NCBI RefSeq assembly: GCF_001547995.1
Contig: NZ_AP014690.1
Span: 62,001 to 126,000, forward strand
Length of the DNA: 64,000 nt
Reading direction: 5' to 3'
DNA from: Asaia bogorensis NBRC 16594
GTDB taxonomy: Bacteria; Pseudomonadota; Alphaproteobacteria; Acetobacterales; Acetobacteraceae
The translations under genes and the position numbers were made by a program. Positions 1 to 7,686 of this stretch are shown here, in pieces. Under the pieces are notes generated by a model, which made no database searches, was not told the origin of the DNA, and worked only from the letters and a program-made list of their open reading frames with translations. Each line of letters starts with the position of its first letter. Position 1 is the first letter of the stretch.

Positions 1-506
1 AACTCCTGCAAACCCGTTAGCTGGGCGTCGCCACGCTTTGCCGGTGGTTCGGGGTGCAGCCGGTCATGATCGGGGCGATGGAAAAATCCACGGCCTGGGG
101 CACCGGGCTGGAACAAATGAATCTCTGGTTCCTGCAATATGGTCTCATGCCCTGGCTGCAACGCATCGAACAGGCCGTTTCGCGCTGCCTGCTCTCGCCT
201 GCCGAGCGTGACCGGTATTTCGCCCGGTTCAATGTCGATGCGCTGTTGCGCGGCGATAGCACGGCGCGGGCGGGCTACATGCAGACCGCGCTGCGCTCGG
301 GCTGGATGACCGTCAACGAGGCCCGCGCCAATGACAACCTGCCCCCCATGCCGGGCGGCGATGTGCTCATGGTGCAGGCGCAGATGATCCCGCTCACCGA
401 TATCGGCAAGCCCCGCAACCTGACCGCCACAAGCGGGCAAGATCCGCCTGCCAGCAACCGACCGCCCGGCACGCAATCCGGCATCACGGGAGACGACAAT
501 GAATGA
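1..506 (+). CDS. Phage portal protein, HK97 family, C-terminal part, with an in-frame amber codon
   Basis: This is the end of a dodecameric portal protein, which forms the DNA gate of the capsid. The segment around residues RWFGVQPVMIG, followed by a KSTAWGTGLEQ stretch and a PWLQRIEQA helix, is typical of HK97-type portals. The frame reads LLQTR, then TAG at 18-20, then LGVATLCRWFGV without any shift, so homology appears to run straight through the stop. A CAG to TAG change would explain it. Translation could restart at the GTG at 54, but that would give only a fragment. The last 8 bases overlap the protease gene, as in a normal packaging-capsid operon. The 5' part lies outside the window. 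The family call is firm; whether the gene is functional is open. Confidence 0.8.
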
Positions 507-1128
507 CTATCTGGCCGCTGCCTTCGAGTGGAAGTTTGCGCCCGACGCGAAAGAAGGCAGTTTCGAGGGCTATGGCAGCGTGTTCGGCCATCAGGACGCG
601 CATGGCGATATCGTCCTGCCCGGTGCCTTTGCCGAGACCCTGGCCGAGCGCAAGGCGCAGGGGCGCAGCATCCCGATGCACGTCATGCACGGCATCCTTG
701 GCGGTGATGGCCTGCCGGTGGGTGTGTGGGAGGATGCCAGCGAAGATGCGCACGGGCTGCATCTGCGCGGGCGTCTGTCCGGCATGGATACCGATTACGG
801 GCGCAGGCTTTACGGCCTGGTGAAAGACGGCGCGCTCGGTGGCCTCTCCATCGGCTTTTCCGTGCGCAAGAACGGCGCAACTCCCGGCACCGATCCGGGC
901 GGCCCGCGCCGTCAGATCAGGGCCGCAAACCTGCACGAGGTCAGCCTGGTGGATGACCCGTCCAATGCCCTCGCCCGCGTGACTGAAATGCGCAGGCGGT
1001 TTTATCCGGTGGCTTCACTGCCGCCGGAACAGTCACCCGAATTACGCACGGCCGAACGGGAACTGATCGAGGCTCTTCGCTCGGGCTTCAGCCTGCCTGA
1101 CCCACGCAGGGTCTGCCGGTCGGGCTGA
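499..1128 (+). CDS. Prohead maturation protease, HK97 (S78/U35) family
   Basis: A 209-residue serine protease that would cleave the capsid delta domain and scaffold during head maturation. It shows the family layout: an N-terminal GYGSVFGHQDAHGDIVLPGAF segment, a central HVMHG (probable catalytic His at about residue 63), a GLSIGFSV strand carrying the probable nucleophile region, and LHEVSLVDDPSN near the end. Length is normal for the family. It overlaps the portal gene and sits just before the major capsid gene, the expected order. The ATG is preceded by GGGAGACGACA, an acceptable ribosome site. Confidence 0.92.
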   Translation: MNDYLAAAFEWKFAPDAKEGSFEGYGSVFGHQDAHGDIVLPGAFAETLAERKAQGRSIPMHVMHGILGGDGLPVGVWEDASEDAHGLHLRGRLSGMDTDYGRRLYGLVKDGALGGLSIGFSVRKNGATPGTDPGGPRRQIRAANLHEVSLVDDPSNALARVTEMRRRFYPVASLPPEQSPELRTAERELIEALRSGFSLPDPRRVCRSG

Positions 1129-1165
1129 TCGCCCCCTCTCATCTCTCTCATACTGAACACAGAAC

Positions 1166-1188
1166 AGGGCGCTTCGAGCGCCCTTTTT
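1166..1188 (+). terminator. Rho-independent terminator between protease and capsid genes
   Basis: AGGGCGC and GCGCCCT arms with a TTCGA loop are followed by five T. It lies in the short gap before the capsid gene. It may attenuate rather than stop transcription, or mark a separate capsid promoter downstream. Confidence 0.8.
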
Positions 1189-1203
1189 CATGAGGAAAAC
1201 CCC

Positions 1204-2409
1204 ATGTCCGATTACGAACAGGCCGCCCGCGACCTCAAGGCCGCCACCGATGAGGTCAAGCGTTTTGCCGAAGCCTCAACCACGGAACTGCGCAACCTCG
1301 GCAAGGTGACGGAAGAAACCAAAGCCAGCGCCGACAAGGCCCTGGCTGAAATGAACGGGCTTTCCGCCCGCCTGGGCGATCTGGAACAGAAAGCAGCTCG
1401 CCGTAGCGACACCGCCGAGAGCAAGTCTCTAAGCCTGGGCGAAGAGTTCATGGCCAGCGATGCGGCACGCAACCTCAAATCCTCATTCCAGGGACGGGTC
1501 AGGACCGAGATGGAACGAAAGGCGCTGACGACAGGGCCCGCCACCATGGGCGCCACGACGTCTGCCGGAACATCTCTCATCCCCGCAATGCGCCTGCCGG
1601 GTATCGATATGATCCGCCTGCCGCAACCCACCTTGCGCAGCCTCATCCCCTCCGGAGCGACCTCGTCACCCATTATCGAATTCGTCCGGCAGAAAAGCTT
1701 CATCAATAAGGCTGCACCGGTCGCCGAAGGTGCGGCCAAGCCGTATTCGGATGTTAGTTTCGAGCTTAGCCGGGCAAATGTCGCGGTCATCGCTCATCTG
1801 TTCAAGGCCTCGAAACAGGCACTCGACGATGCCCCCGAGCTCGTCTCGATCATCAATGCGCAGGGCGTCGCAGGGCTTGAGCAGGTCGAGGAATACCAGT
1901 TCATGTACGGTGACGGGACCGGGGCGAATGTCCTCGGTCTCATGAAGCAGGCGACAGCTTTTGCGGCGCCTGCCGGCCTTACGGTCCCGGATGCTGCTCT
2001 CGATACGATCCGAATGGCCATGTTGCAGGCATCGCTCGCGCTCTACCCGGCGACTGGCATTGTCCTGCATGAGATCGACTGGTTTCGTATCACATCCGTC
2101 AAGGACGGCATCGGCCGCTATGTCCTCGGGGATCCGCAGTCTGTCGCGACGCGGTCCCTGTGGGGTCTGCCGGTTGTCGTCAGCAACACGATCCGACAGG
2201 GCGATTTTCTGGTGGGTGCCTTTGCCACCGGTGCGCAGATTTTCGACCGGCAGTCCGTGGCGGTCGAGGTAGCCACTGTGGGCGACGATTTCGAGAAGAA
2301 CATGGTTACCGTTCGCATCGAGGAACGCACCGGCCTCGTCGTTTATCGTCAGCAATCCTTCATCACCGGCACCCTGCCGCCCGATGCGACCGCTGCAAAG
2401 AAATCCTGA
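1204..2409 (+). CDS. Phage major capsid protein, HK97 fold
   Basis: A 401-residue capsid subunit. Residues 1 to about 75 are charged and predicted coiled coil, the delta domain that acts as an internal scaffold. The HK97 core follows, with LIPSGATSSPIIEFVRQ, the EGAAKPYSDVSFEL segment typical of the E-loop/N-arm region, HLFKASKQALDDAPELVSII, and a C-terminal VRIEERTGLVVYRQQSF P-domain end. The delta domain is probably removed by the neighbouring protease. Start ATG follows a GAGGAAAAC ribosome site. Confidence is high from sequence pattern and gene order. Confidence 0.95.
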   Translation: MSDYEQAARDLKAATDEVKRFAEASTTELRNLGKVTEETKASADKALAEMNGLSARLGDLEQKAARRSDTAESKSLSLGEEFMASDAARNLKSSFQGRVRTEMERKALTTGPATMGATTSAGTSLIPAMRLPGIDMIRLPQPTLRSLIPSGATSSPIIEFVRQKSFINKAAPVAEGAAKPYSDVSFELSRANVAVIAHLFKASKQALDDAPELVSIINAQGVAGLEQVEEYQFMYGDGTGANVLGLMKQATAFAAPAGLTVPDAALDTIRMAMLQASLALYPATGIVLHEIDWFRITSVKDGIGRYVLGDPQSVATRSLWGLPVVVSNTIRQGDFLVGAFATGAQIFDRQSVAVEVATVGDDFEKNMVTVRIEERTGLVVYRQQSFITGTLPPDATAAKKS

Positions 2410-2421
2410 TCGGGGGGCACC

Positions 2422-3081
2422 ATGACGCTCACCATTCTCGAAGCGCCAGACAAGAACCTCCCCCTGGTCTCGCTCGATGCCCTGCGCGATCAGCTGGCGG
2501 GCGAGCCGGGCGGGCAGAACAATGACCCGGCCCTGAACGAGTATCTGGCCCAGGCCACAGCCCTCGTGCAGGCCACGCTGGGTCGTCCGGTTCTGGCGGG
2601 TCTGTATCGCCAGACCCTGCGCGTCGGGGATGGCGAGCGCCGCCTTTCGCTCGCTCTCACGGCCTCGCCTGTGGTCGAGATCGTCACTGTCACGCAGGAT
2701 GGTTTTACCCTCGACCCCAGCCCTGAGGGCTGGGAGTGCGCGGCCTGGTCCGGCCTGCTCTATCCTTCCCACCTGCAGGGTGCATGGTGGTGGCCCGGTT
2801 GCTACCGCGTGACCTATCGGGGCGGCTGGATTGTGCCGGGCATGAAAGACGACCAGGGCGAGCCTCTGGCCCCGACTGTCCCCGCCGATATCCGTGCTGC
2901 CACGCTCTCGACCGCCCGGGCCCTGTTCTTCACCGCCCAGCGCGGCGACCCGCTCCTGCGCTCCGAGAGCGAGCAAGGCGTGGGCGCAAGCAGCTGGGCC
3001 ACGCCCGATGCAAGCCTTGGCGGTCTGCCCCCCGATGCGGCGTCCATCCTTGCCCGCTATGCGCAGGCGGGTCTGTCATGA
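2422..3081 (+). CDS. Phage head-tail connector (gp6-like / phiE125 gp8 family)
   Basis: A 219-residue adaptor that would bind beneath the portal after DNA packaging. The N-terminal LVSLDALRDQL and EYLAQATALVQATLGRPV helices and the YRVTYRGGW strand followed by PADIRAATLSTARALFF are characteristic of this connector family. It lies immediately downstream of the capsid gene, and its stop overlaps the ATG of the next gene, indicating translational coupling. The C-terminus is extended compared with minimal gp6 proteins (about 100 residues). Confidence 0.85.
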   Translation: MTLTILEAPDKNLPLVSLDALRDQLAGEPGGQNNDPALNEYLAQATALVQATLGRPVLAGLYRQTLRVGDGERRLSLALTASPVVEIVTVTQDGFTLDPSPEGWECAAWSGLLYPSHLQGAWWWPGCYRVTYRGGWIVPGMKDDQGEPLAPTVPADIRAATLSTARALFFTAQRGDPLLRSESEQGVGASSWATPDASLGGLPPDAASILARYAQAGLS

Positions 3082-3401
3082 GCGTGGGCGTCAGCCGACG
3101 CAGGCGGCAAATCCTGCGTGCCGGACGTTGCATGGTGCTGAGCCGGGCCGATCTGAGTGAGAGCCTGACTGTTCTGGGTTACGCCCTGCCACCTCAGGCC
3201 GCGCAGCTCGCCGAAGGGGCTGGTAAGGCACCGTTCATCGCCCAGATCACCGCCGATGAAACCTCGCGCAGTGGTTATAGGCCCCGCCTGCGAGACACCC
3301 TGCGCGATGGGCCAAAAACCTACACCCTGACCGACGCCAGCCCGGTTTACGATCGGGGTACGCTGTGCGGCTGGACCCTGATCGCCTCGGGAGGTTCCTA
3401 A
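3078..3401 (+). CDS. Probable head-tail adaptor / head closure protein
   Basis: A 107-residue protein starting at an ATG that overlaps the preceding stop (ATGA). No motif is diagnostic. Position between the connector and the tail completion gene, the small size and the beta-rich C-terminus ending in CGWTLIASGG suit a head-closure ring subunit. Its TAA overlaps the next ATG (TAATG), so the three genes are translationally coupled. Function is inferred from synteny. Confidence 0.6.
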   Translation: MSVGVSRRRRQILRAGRCMVLSRADLSESLTVLGYALPPQAAQLAEGAGKAPFIAQITADETSRSGYRPRLRDTLRDGPKTYTLTDASPVYDRGTLCGWTLIASGGS

Positions 3402-3826
3402 TGCTGTCCGATACCGTCTGGAACGATGCCTATGCCCGCGCCTCACGGGTGGCGGACCAGCAGTCTTTGCCGCTGGTCGACGTACTGATGCAGCCCGCGG
3501 AGGAGCGGCCCGATATCCACTGGCGCATGGAAACACAGACCAGTCGATCCGACAGGCTCGGTCTGGGCGAGAGTGCCATGGAAGAAGAAGGCGAGATCGC
3601 GCTGCATCTGACCATGCGTGTGAGCAGAATCTCGACACCTGACGCGCTGACCCTGTGCAAGACGATGAGCACCATGTTTCGCGCGCAAATGCGCGAGGAT
3701 GCCCCTTGGCCTGACGGGCTATTTTACGACGGCCAAAGTCTCTATCCGCCCGATCCCGATGCAACGGGAAACTGGATCAGCATGAGTCTGATGATCCGAT
3801 ATCGCTATCAGGTTTACTTGCTCTGA
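3401..3826 (+). CDS. Probable tail completion / tail terminator protein
   Basis: A 141-residue protein placed where siphophages encode the tail terminator or completion protein. The ATG was chosen because it overlaps the previous stop; an upstream non-ATG start would overlap the previous gene by 37 bases. An alternating beta-strand pattern (EIALHLTMRVSR, WISMSLMIRYRYQVYLL) and a central helix fit the fold of such proteins. The identity is inferred from context. It is the last gene before an AT-rich promoter region. Confidence 0.55.
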   Translation: MLSDTVWNDAYARASRVADQQSLPLVDVLMQPAEERPDIHWRMETQTSRSDRLGLGESAMEEEGEIALHLTMRVSRISTPDALTLCKTMSTMFRAQMREDAPWPDGLFYDGQSLYPPDPDATGNWISMSLMIRYRYQVYLL

Positions 3827-3870
3827 GGTGGATTCACAAAAAAAATTAAACCAGCAATCTTTCGTAGCAT

Positions 3871-3889
3871 TATCGTTATAATAACGATA
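3871..3889. promoter_or_regulatory. 19-bp palindrome overlapping a perfect TATAAT box
   Basis: TATCGTTATAATAACGATA is a perfect dyad around a single central A. It contains TATAAT at 3877-3882, placed about 65 bases before the small gene downstream. The symmetry suggests an operator in which a dimeric repressor would cover the -10 box. No good -35 is visible at the expected spacing. The GTTATAATAAC core resembles, but is two bases shorter than, the Zur-like palindrome at 39238-39250. Which regulator binds is unknown. Confidence 0.55.
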
Positions 3890-3946
3890 TGATAGCTCTC
3901 GGGTATGCGTTGCCCAAACTCGGCCTAATTGAAAGAGGACTCAACG

Positions 3947-4231
3947 ATGAATATCGCAGTGCTTGCAGCTGTCGCCTATGCCGCTTCAATCCATCCTCAA
4001 AGTCATTTGGTCAGCCCTGCAACAACCGAGTTTGTTTCGGTTAATTCACAGTTTTCTAATTTATCCGGAAATATAGTTCCCGACAGAATCGATGGCGCTA
4101 AGCTTGAGGCTGTCGCCTATGAAAGGCCGGCTCCTGTGCAGAGTTGCAGCTATTGCAGCGATGCTTTGGCATCTTTGGGTGAGAGAGGATCGGTATTTTA
4201 CTGCATTACGCATAAGATTTTGACCTGCTGA
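3947..4231 (+). CDS. Small exported Cys-containing protein of unknown function (moron)
   Basis: A 94-residue product with ATG preceded by AAAGAGGACTCAACG. The first 20 residues (MNIAVLAAVAYAASIHPQSH) look like a weak signal peptide or membrane anchor. The C-terminus holds a CSYC pair and further cysteines in YCITHKILTC, which could bind a metal or form disulfides. Base composition is more AT-rich than neighbouring structural genes. It has its own promoter-like element upstream and a terminator downstream, the mark of an independently expressed moron. I do not recognise the family. Confidence 0.6.
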   Translation: MNIAVLAAVAYAASIHPQSHLVSPATTEFVSVNSQFSNLSGNIVPDRIDGAKLEAVAYERPAPVQSCSYCSDALASLGERGSVFYCITHKILTC

Positions 4232-4271
4232 CGAACTCGCCTAGCTATAATAATTTCGTCGGCCGACGAAG

Positions 4272-4300
4272 AAAAGCCGCCTTACTTGGGCGGCTTTTTT
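4272..4300 (+). terminator. Rho-independent terminator after the small moron gene
   Basis: GCCGCC and GGCGGC arms around a TTACTTG loop, flanked by an A run and followed by six T. The A-stem-T arrangement could work in both directions. It isolates the small gene from the next tail gene. Confidence 0.85.
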
Positions 4301-4382
4301 AATGCGCGCAGCACAGCGACGGCGACCCGCGCACTTAAGCAGATCGCCGAAACCCGCCTTCTTCCCATCCGAAAGGTTCGCG

Positions 4383-4928
4383 ATGAAATTCTTTCCCCTC
4401 GTGGAGACCGCTGACAACAGCGGTCTTTTCGTGCTGACCGGTGCTGTCTTTGATGCATCCAGCGCGTCGATCGCCCTCGACAAGGTGGCGGCCAGTGTCG
4501 CAACCGGCCTGCGTGTGGCCGTGTCACCCTATCGGGCTATGGGCGGCATTCCATCCCCCATCACGCCCTCGCGTGCTGAAGAAGGGGCAAGCTACGTGCT
4601 TCTGGTCGAACAGGAGGACGAGCCCGGCATATTCGCGTCTGACGGGCAGTATCTGACAAGTCAAAGCAGCGATGCCGCCCCGCTCGCACTCACCCTGCAG
4701 CTTTGCTACGGCCGCCGCGTCGCGCTCATGCGTCATCAGCCTGAAGATCGTCCGGACGCGACGACACCTCCCGAAAAGACGTCATCGACAAACAATGCTT
4801 CCGGATCGACCGGCCCCAGCTCCGTTACCTCGGCGGGCTCCAGTTCGAATTCAGGGGCATCGGCCAACGCGGGCAGTGCCGTCAACTCCGGCGGTTCCTC
4901 TGCCACGCCTGCCGTGAAGGGGGCGTGA
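4383..4928 (+). CDS. Phage structural protein of unknown function with Ser/Ala-rich tail
   Basis: A 181-residue protein. Residues 1 to about 120 have a compact alternating pattern starting MKFFPLVETADNSGLFVLTG. Residues from about 125 are low-complexity Ser, Gly, Asn, Ala and Thr, likely disordered and surface exposed. The ATG follows a GAAAGGTTCGCG site; an earlier in-frame start would run into the terminator. It lies directly before the tail tube gene with a one-base gap, so it may be a tube cofactor or decoration protein. No family recognised. Confidence 0.55.
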   Translation: MKFFPLVETADNSGLFVLTGAVFDASSASIALDKVAASVATGLRVAVSPYRAMGGIPSPITPSRAEEGASYVLLVEQEDEPGIFASDGQYLTSQSSDAAPLALTLQLCYGRRVALMRHQPEDRPDATTPPEKTSSTNNASGSTGPSSVTSAGSSSNSGASANAGSAVNSGGSSATPAVKGA

Positions 4929-4929
4929 T

Positions 4930-6129
4930 ATGGCCTTTTCAGGTGCAACAGCAGGATTTCAGGTCGGGGTACAGGCCAATGACACCATTCTCGCCTACGC
5001 ACGCGAGGTCACATATGGGGTAGCGCCGAGTGGCCCCTATCAGCGCCTGCGCCTGACCGGTGAGAGTTTCCGCAGACAGAATACGAGGCAGCGCCCTGAG
5101 GAAATCAATCCCAACTGGGAGGCCTCCCAGGCCGTCACGACACAGCAGGCCGTCGGCGGCACATTGTCCGGAGCCCTGTCATTCGGCTCTTATGACGTGC
5201 TTTTGGCCTGCGCATGTTCGGGCACGCAAAACGATCGATCCGTTGCCTTTCCCCAGGGCGTCAGAATTGACCTCAATGCCTTTTCCTGGTCAGGCGGCAA
5301 GGTGGTTCTCGCGACCATAGGACAAGCGATCTGGAACGTGCTGCCGTCGGTCGGTTTTGTGCGCCTGCGCTCGCCTGTCGATAAGATCGATGCCATTTTC
5401 CCGTATGAGGCGCGCGGCGATTTCCTCGATCCTGCCGAGGGGGTTTTTACCACCGGCAGAGGCCTGCTCGATGCCGGGGCCTCTGTACAATGTCCACGCA
5501 TCGTCAACGGTGCCACGTTCAACAGCCTCACCTTTATCGAGCAGCTGGGCGATGAGACGCTGGTGCGAACGGGCGGATTTGTAAAGCAGATCCAGATCTC
5601 GATTGCCCAGGGCCAGTTTGCGACGTTCTCTGCCGATCTCGATTTTCGCGACGAGCAGCGCGTGACGTCATCGCCTGCGAATGACCTTCTGCCGCCGACC
5701 GACAGTTTCGTACTCGACCCGGTCAAGGGATGGGGATCGCTCTGGCTGGATCGCAAACGGGTCACGGCACCGATCCGTCAGTTTCAGCTGACAATCACGC
5801 GCGACGGCGCAGGGCAGGATTTCGCCATGGGCAGCGTGGCAGCTGTCGGGCAGCGGCCCGGCAGTTTCATGGTGTCGGGCCAGATCCAGCTCTTTTTCCG
5901 TGACAGCACCGAATACCAGAAATTCCAGGACGACTGGCAGGGAGCGGTTCAGGTTCTGCTCAAGGACAAAAAGGGTAATGGCTACGGCCTGACTTTCTAT
6001 AACGCCTCGCTGCAGAACCCGCAGATCAATGCAGGATCGAAGAACAGCACGATCGTTGCGACTTTCGACATCGAGGGCAACCCGCGACCGGGGGGCGGCA
6101 CCTTCGCCCTGAGCATTTTCCCGGCCTGA
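4930..6129 (+). CDS. Phage tail tube protein
   Basis: A 399-residue protein whose N-terminus (ILAYAREVTYGVAPSGPYQRLRLTGESFRR) and the repeated pattern of GGTLSGALSFGSYD, FATFSADLDF and MVSGQIQLFFRDSTEYQKF match the tail tube family of siphophages that carries a duplicated tube fold. It would form the hexameric rings of the tail tube. The next gene is the tail assembly chaperone, the canonical order. At about 400 residues it is a double-length tube protein. Confidence 0.85.
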   Translation: MAFSGATAGFQVGVQANDTILAYAREVTYGVAPSGPYQRLRLTGESFRRQNTRQRPEEINPNWEASQAVTTQQAVGGTLSGALSFGSYDVLLACACSGTQNDRSVAFPQGVRIDLNAFSWSGGKVVLATIGQAIWNVLPSVGFVRLRSPVDKIDAIFPYEARGDFLDPAEGVFTTGRGLLDAGASVQCPRIVNGATFNSLTFIEQLGDETLVRTGGFVKQIQISIAQGQFATFSADLDFRDEQRVTSSPANDLLPPTDSFVLDPVKGWGSLWLDRKRVTAPIRQFQLTITRDGAGQDFAMGSVAAVGQRPGSFMVSGQIQLFFRDSTEYQKFQDDWQGAVQVLLKDKKGNGYGLTFYNASLQNPQINAGSKNSTIVATFDIEGNPRPGGGTFALSIFPA

Positions 6130-6211
6130 TCGCCTGGTCTTTGCTCGCAACATCGCAGGCGGTGTCCCCGCTCTGAAACGACCTATCTCAAAAAACAGGA
6201 AGAACAACGCA

Positions 6212-6649
6212 ATGGCAAAACTCTCTGCCTTTTCCCGCGATGCTGGCCGTGTGCAGGAGGGCGAAACGATCGAGGTCGGGCCGCCCGGCAATACGTTCCT
6301 CATCACCACACGCGGCTTCACGCCGCGTTATCGCGACGCGCTCTATATCCTCAAGAATACGGTGGCGAGCCGTCTCAACCGCACGCTGCAGCCAGGTGCC
6401 ACGCGCTACACCGCCGAGAGCCTGCCGCCGACCGAAGATGACAGGGCACAGGGTCAGGCCATTGCCGAACATTGCGTGCTCGATGTGGATGGCCTGCAGA
6501 ATGACGACGGCTCCGAAATCGGGATCGATGCCTTCCGCCAGCTGCTTGCAAGCGGTGAGCATCCGATGCTGATCGCCCTTGCCATATCGGCTGCAGCCAA
6601 GGTGGGCGAACAGCGCACCGAAGATCACCGGGACGCGGTGGGAAACTGA
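6212..6649 (+). CDS. Tail assembly chaperone, short (G-like) product
   Basis: A 145-residue product positioned between tube and tape measure, where lambda encodes gpG. It would bind the tape measure during tail assembly. ATG follows an AGGAAGAACAACGCA ribosome site. The zero-frame gene ends in GTG GGA AAC TGA, so the stop comes directly after the heptamer G GGA AAC. That is the classic setting for a -1 frameshift giving a longer GT-like protein. Family assignment rests on synteny plus this signal. Confidence 0.8.
   Translation: MAKLSAFSRDAGRVQEGETIEVGPPGNTFLITTRGFTPRYRDALYILKNTVASRLNRTLQPGATRYTAESLPPTEDDRAQGQAIAEHCVLDVDGLQNDDGSEIGIDAFRQLLASGEHPMLIALAISAAAKVGEQRTEDHRDAVGN
6640..6646 (+). promoter_or_regulatory. 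Programmed -1 frameshift heptamer GGGAAAC
   Basis: X XXY YYZ heptamer in the correct reading phase (G GGA AAC), one codon before the zero-frame TGA. Slippage gives GGG AAA CTG ACA and leads into an open frame to 7026. Arms GGCCC and GGGCC at about 6680-6698 could form a weak downstream stem. Lambda uses GGGAAAG at the same place. Confidence 0.8.
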
Positions 6650-7026
6650 CAGCGGCGCTGGCTTGGGAACTCGAATACGGCCCATTCACGGGGCCTGACG
6701 AGTTGCCAGCGATCCGCGAGGCCATGCTCGCCAGCAAGCCTGCCCTCCCACCCTCACTCGAACGCCCATGGCGTGGCTGGCACGATTTGCAACACGATCG
6801 CGCCTGGCTCACCGATCTGGTCGGGGCTGCCATGGGCAAGATCCGGGGCGTATCGCGCCCAGGCGGTATCTCCTGGCAGGCGCTGGCACGGTGGTGTGAG
6901 GCCAATGCGGTTTCGGAAGACGACCGGCCATGGATCGAGGACCAGATCCGCGCCATGGATAGCGTCTTCATGGCGTATCGAAACCGCAGGATCACCGAGG
7001 ATATCGAACAGTTCATGAAGGGATGA
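6646..7026 (+). CDS. Tail assembly chaperone, T-like extension reached by -1 frameshift
   Basis: After slippage the frame continues LTAALAWELEYGPFTGPDELPAIREAM and ends ITEDIEQFMKG, giving a fusion of about 271 residues (145 plus about 126). The stretch has no ATG start with a ribosome site. The only candidate, a TTG at 6703, has no Shine-Dalgarno, so independent translation is unlikely. The T domain would recruit tube subunits to the chaperone-tape measure complex. Confidence 0.75.
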   Translation: MTAALAWELEYGPFTGPDELPAIREAMLASKPALPPSLERPWRGWHDLQHDRAWLTDLVGAAMGKIRGVSRPGGISWQALARWCEANAVSEDDRPWIEDQIRAMDSVFMAYRNRRITEDIEQFMKG

Positions 7027-7029
7027 ACT

Positions 7030-7668
7030 ATGGCGAGAGCTGCAGCCTTCAGCCGGTCGCTGCGCCTTTTTGTCGATCGCAATCTTTCCCCCGATGCCCT
7101 GCGGGCTGAAATGGCAAGACAAGCCATTGCGGCGCGTGACGCGGTGATTGCACGCGGCGAGGCGCCGCCCAGCTGGCGGCGCTATGTGGACGGCAAAGCC
7201 GACGCCCCAGAAACAAGCGTGCGGCTGGACGGCACCATTCTCTATCGCTTCAATCTTACGGGCGAGGCAGCAGAGGCGGCGCTTGCTTTGTGCCGCTCAA
7301 CATCGCCCGTGCGCAGCGGACGCTTTCGCGATGCCTGGGTGCTGATCTGTGACGACAGGCCCTGGAAACAGCCTCTCAAGGATCTGCCCGCAGATGGCAC
7401 GATCCTGATCGTCAATCCGCTGCCTTATGCCCGCAAGATCGAGACGGGGGCGCTTGAGCCCAGCATACGGCGCAACCAGATCGAGCGCGTGCGTCAAACC
7501 CTCATGCGGCGCTTTCCGACACTCATTTTTGGCAAGACCTTCGTGCGCGTTGGCAGCGGCATCGCACCCTCTGCCCCGTACATCCTGCGCGGCGCCTCGG
7601 GCGAGCGCAGGACACGGGCTGGCACGGTCATGACCTATCCGGCTCTGCAGATCACCCTGCGGTCATGA
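7030..7668 (+). CDS. Phage tail protein of unknown function
   Basis: A 212-residue basic protein starting four bases after the previous stop. It has a helical N-terminus (SLRLFVDRNLSPDALRAEMARQAIAARDAVI), a PPSWRRYVDG segment and an alpha/beta C-terminal part with TILIVNPLPYARKIETG. The NPLPYARKIETG element resembles the closing part of minor tail or tail-completion proteins that assemble near the tape measure, but I cannot name a family with confidence. It belongs to the tail operon by position and strand. Confidence 0.55.
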   Translation: MARAAAFSRSLRLFVDRNLSPDALRAEMARQAIAARDAVIARGEAPPSWRRYVDGKADAPETSVRLDGTILYRFNLTGEAAEAALALCRSTSPVRSGRFRDAWVLICDDRPWKQPLKDLPADGTILIVNPLPYARKIETGALEPSIRRNQIERVRQTLMRRFPTLIFGKTFVRVGSGIAPSAPYILRGASGERRTRAGTVMTYPALQITLRS

Positions 7669-7686
7669 AAACTGTACCGGAAACAA

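Noticed and set aside
1666-2976. A 436-residue minus-strand open frame over the capsid and connector genes
   Set aside because: A shadow of the capsid and connector genes; no domain, no ribosome site.
6703-7026. Independent gene starting at TTG
   Set aside because: No ribosome site, and the open frame continues upstream into a perfect -1 slippery site; treated as the frameshift extension.
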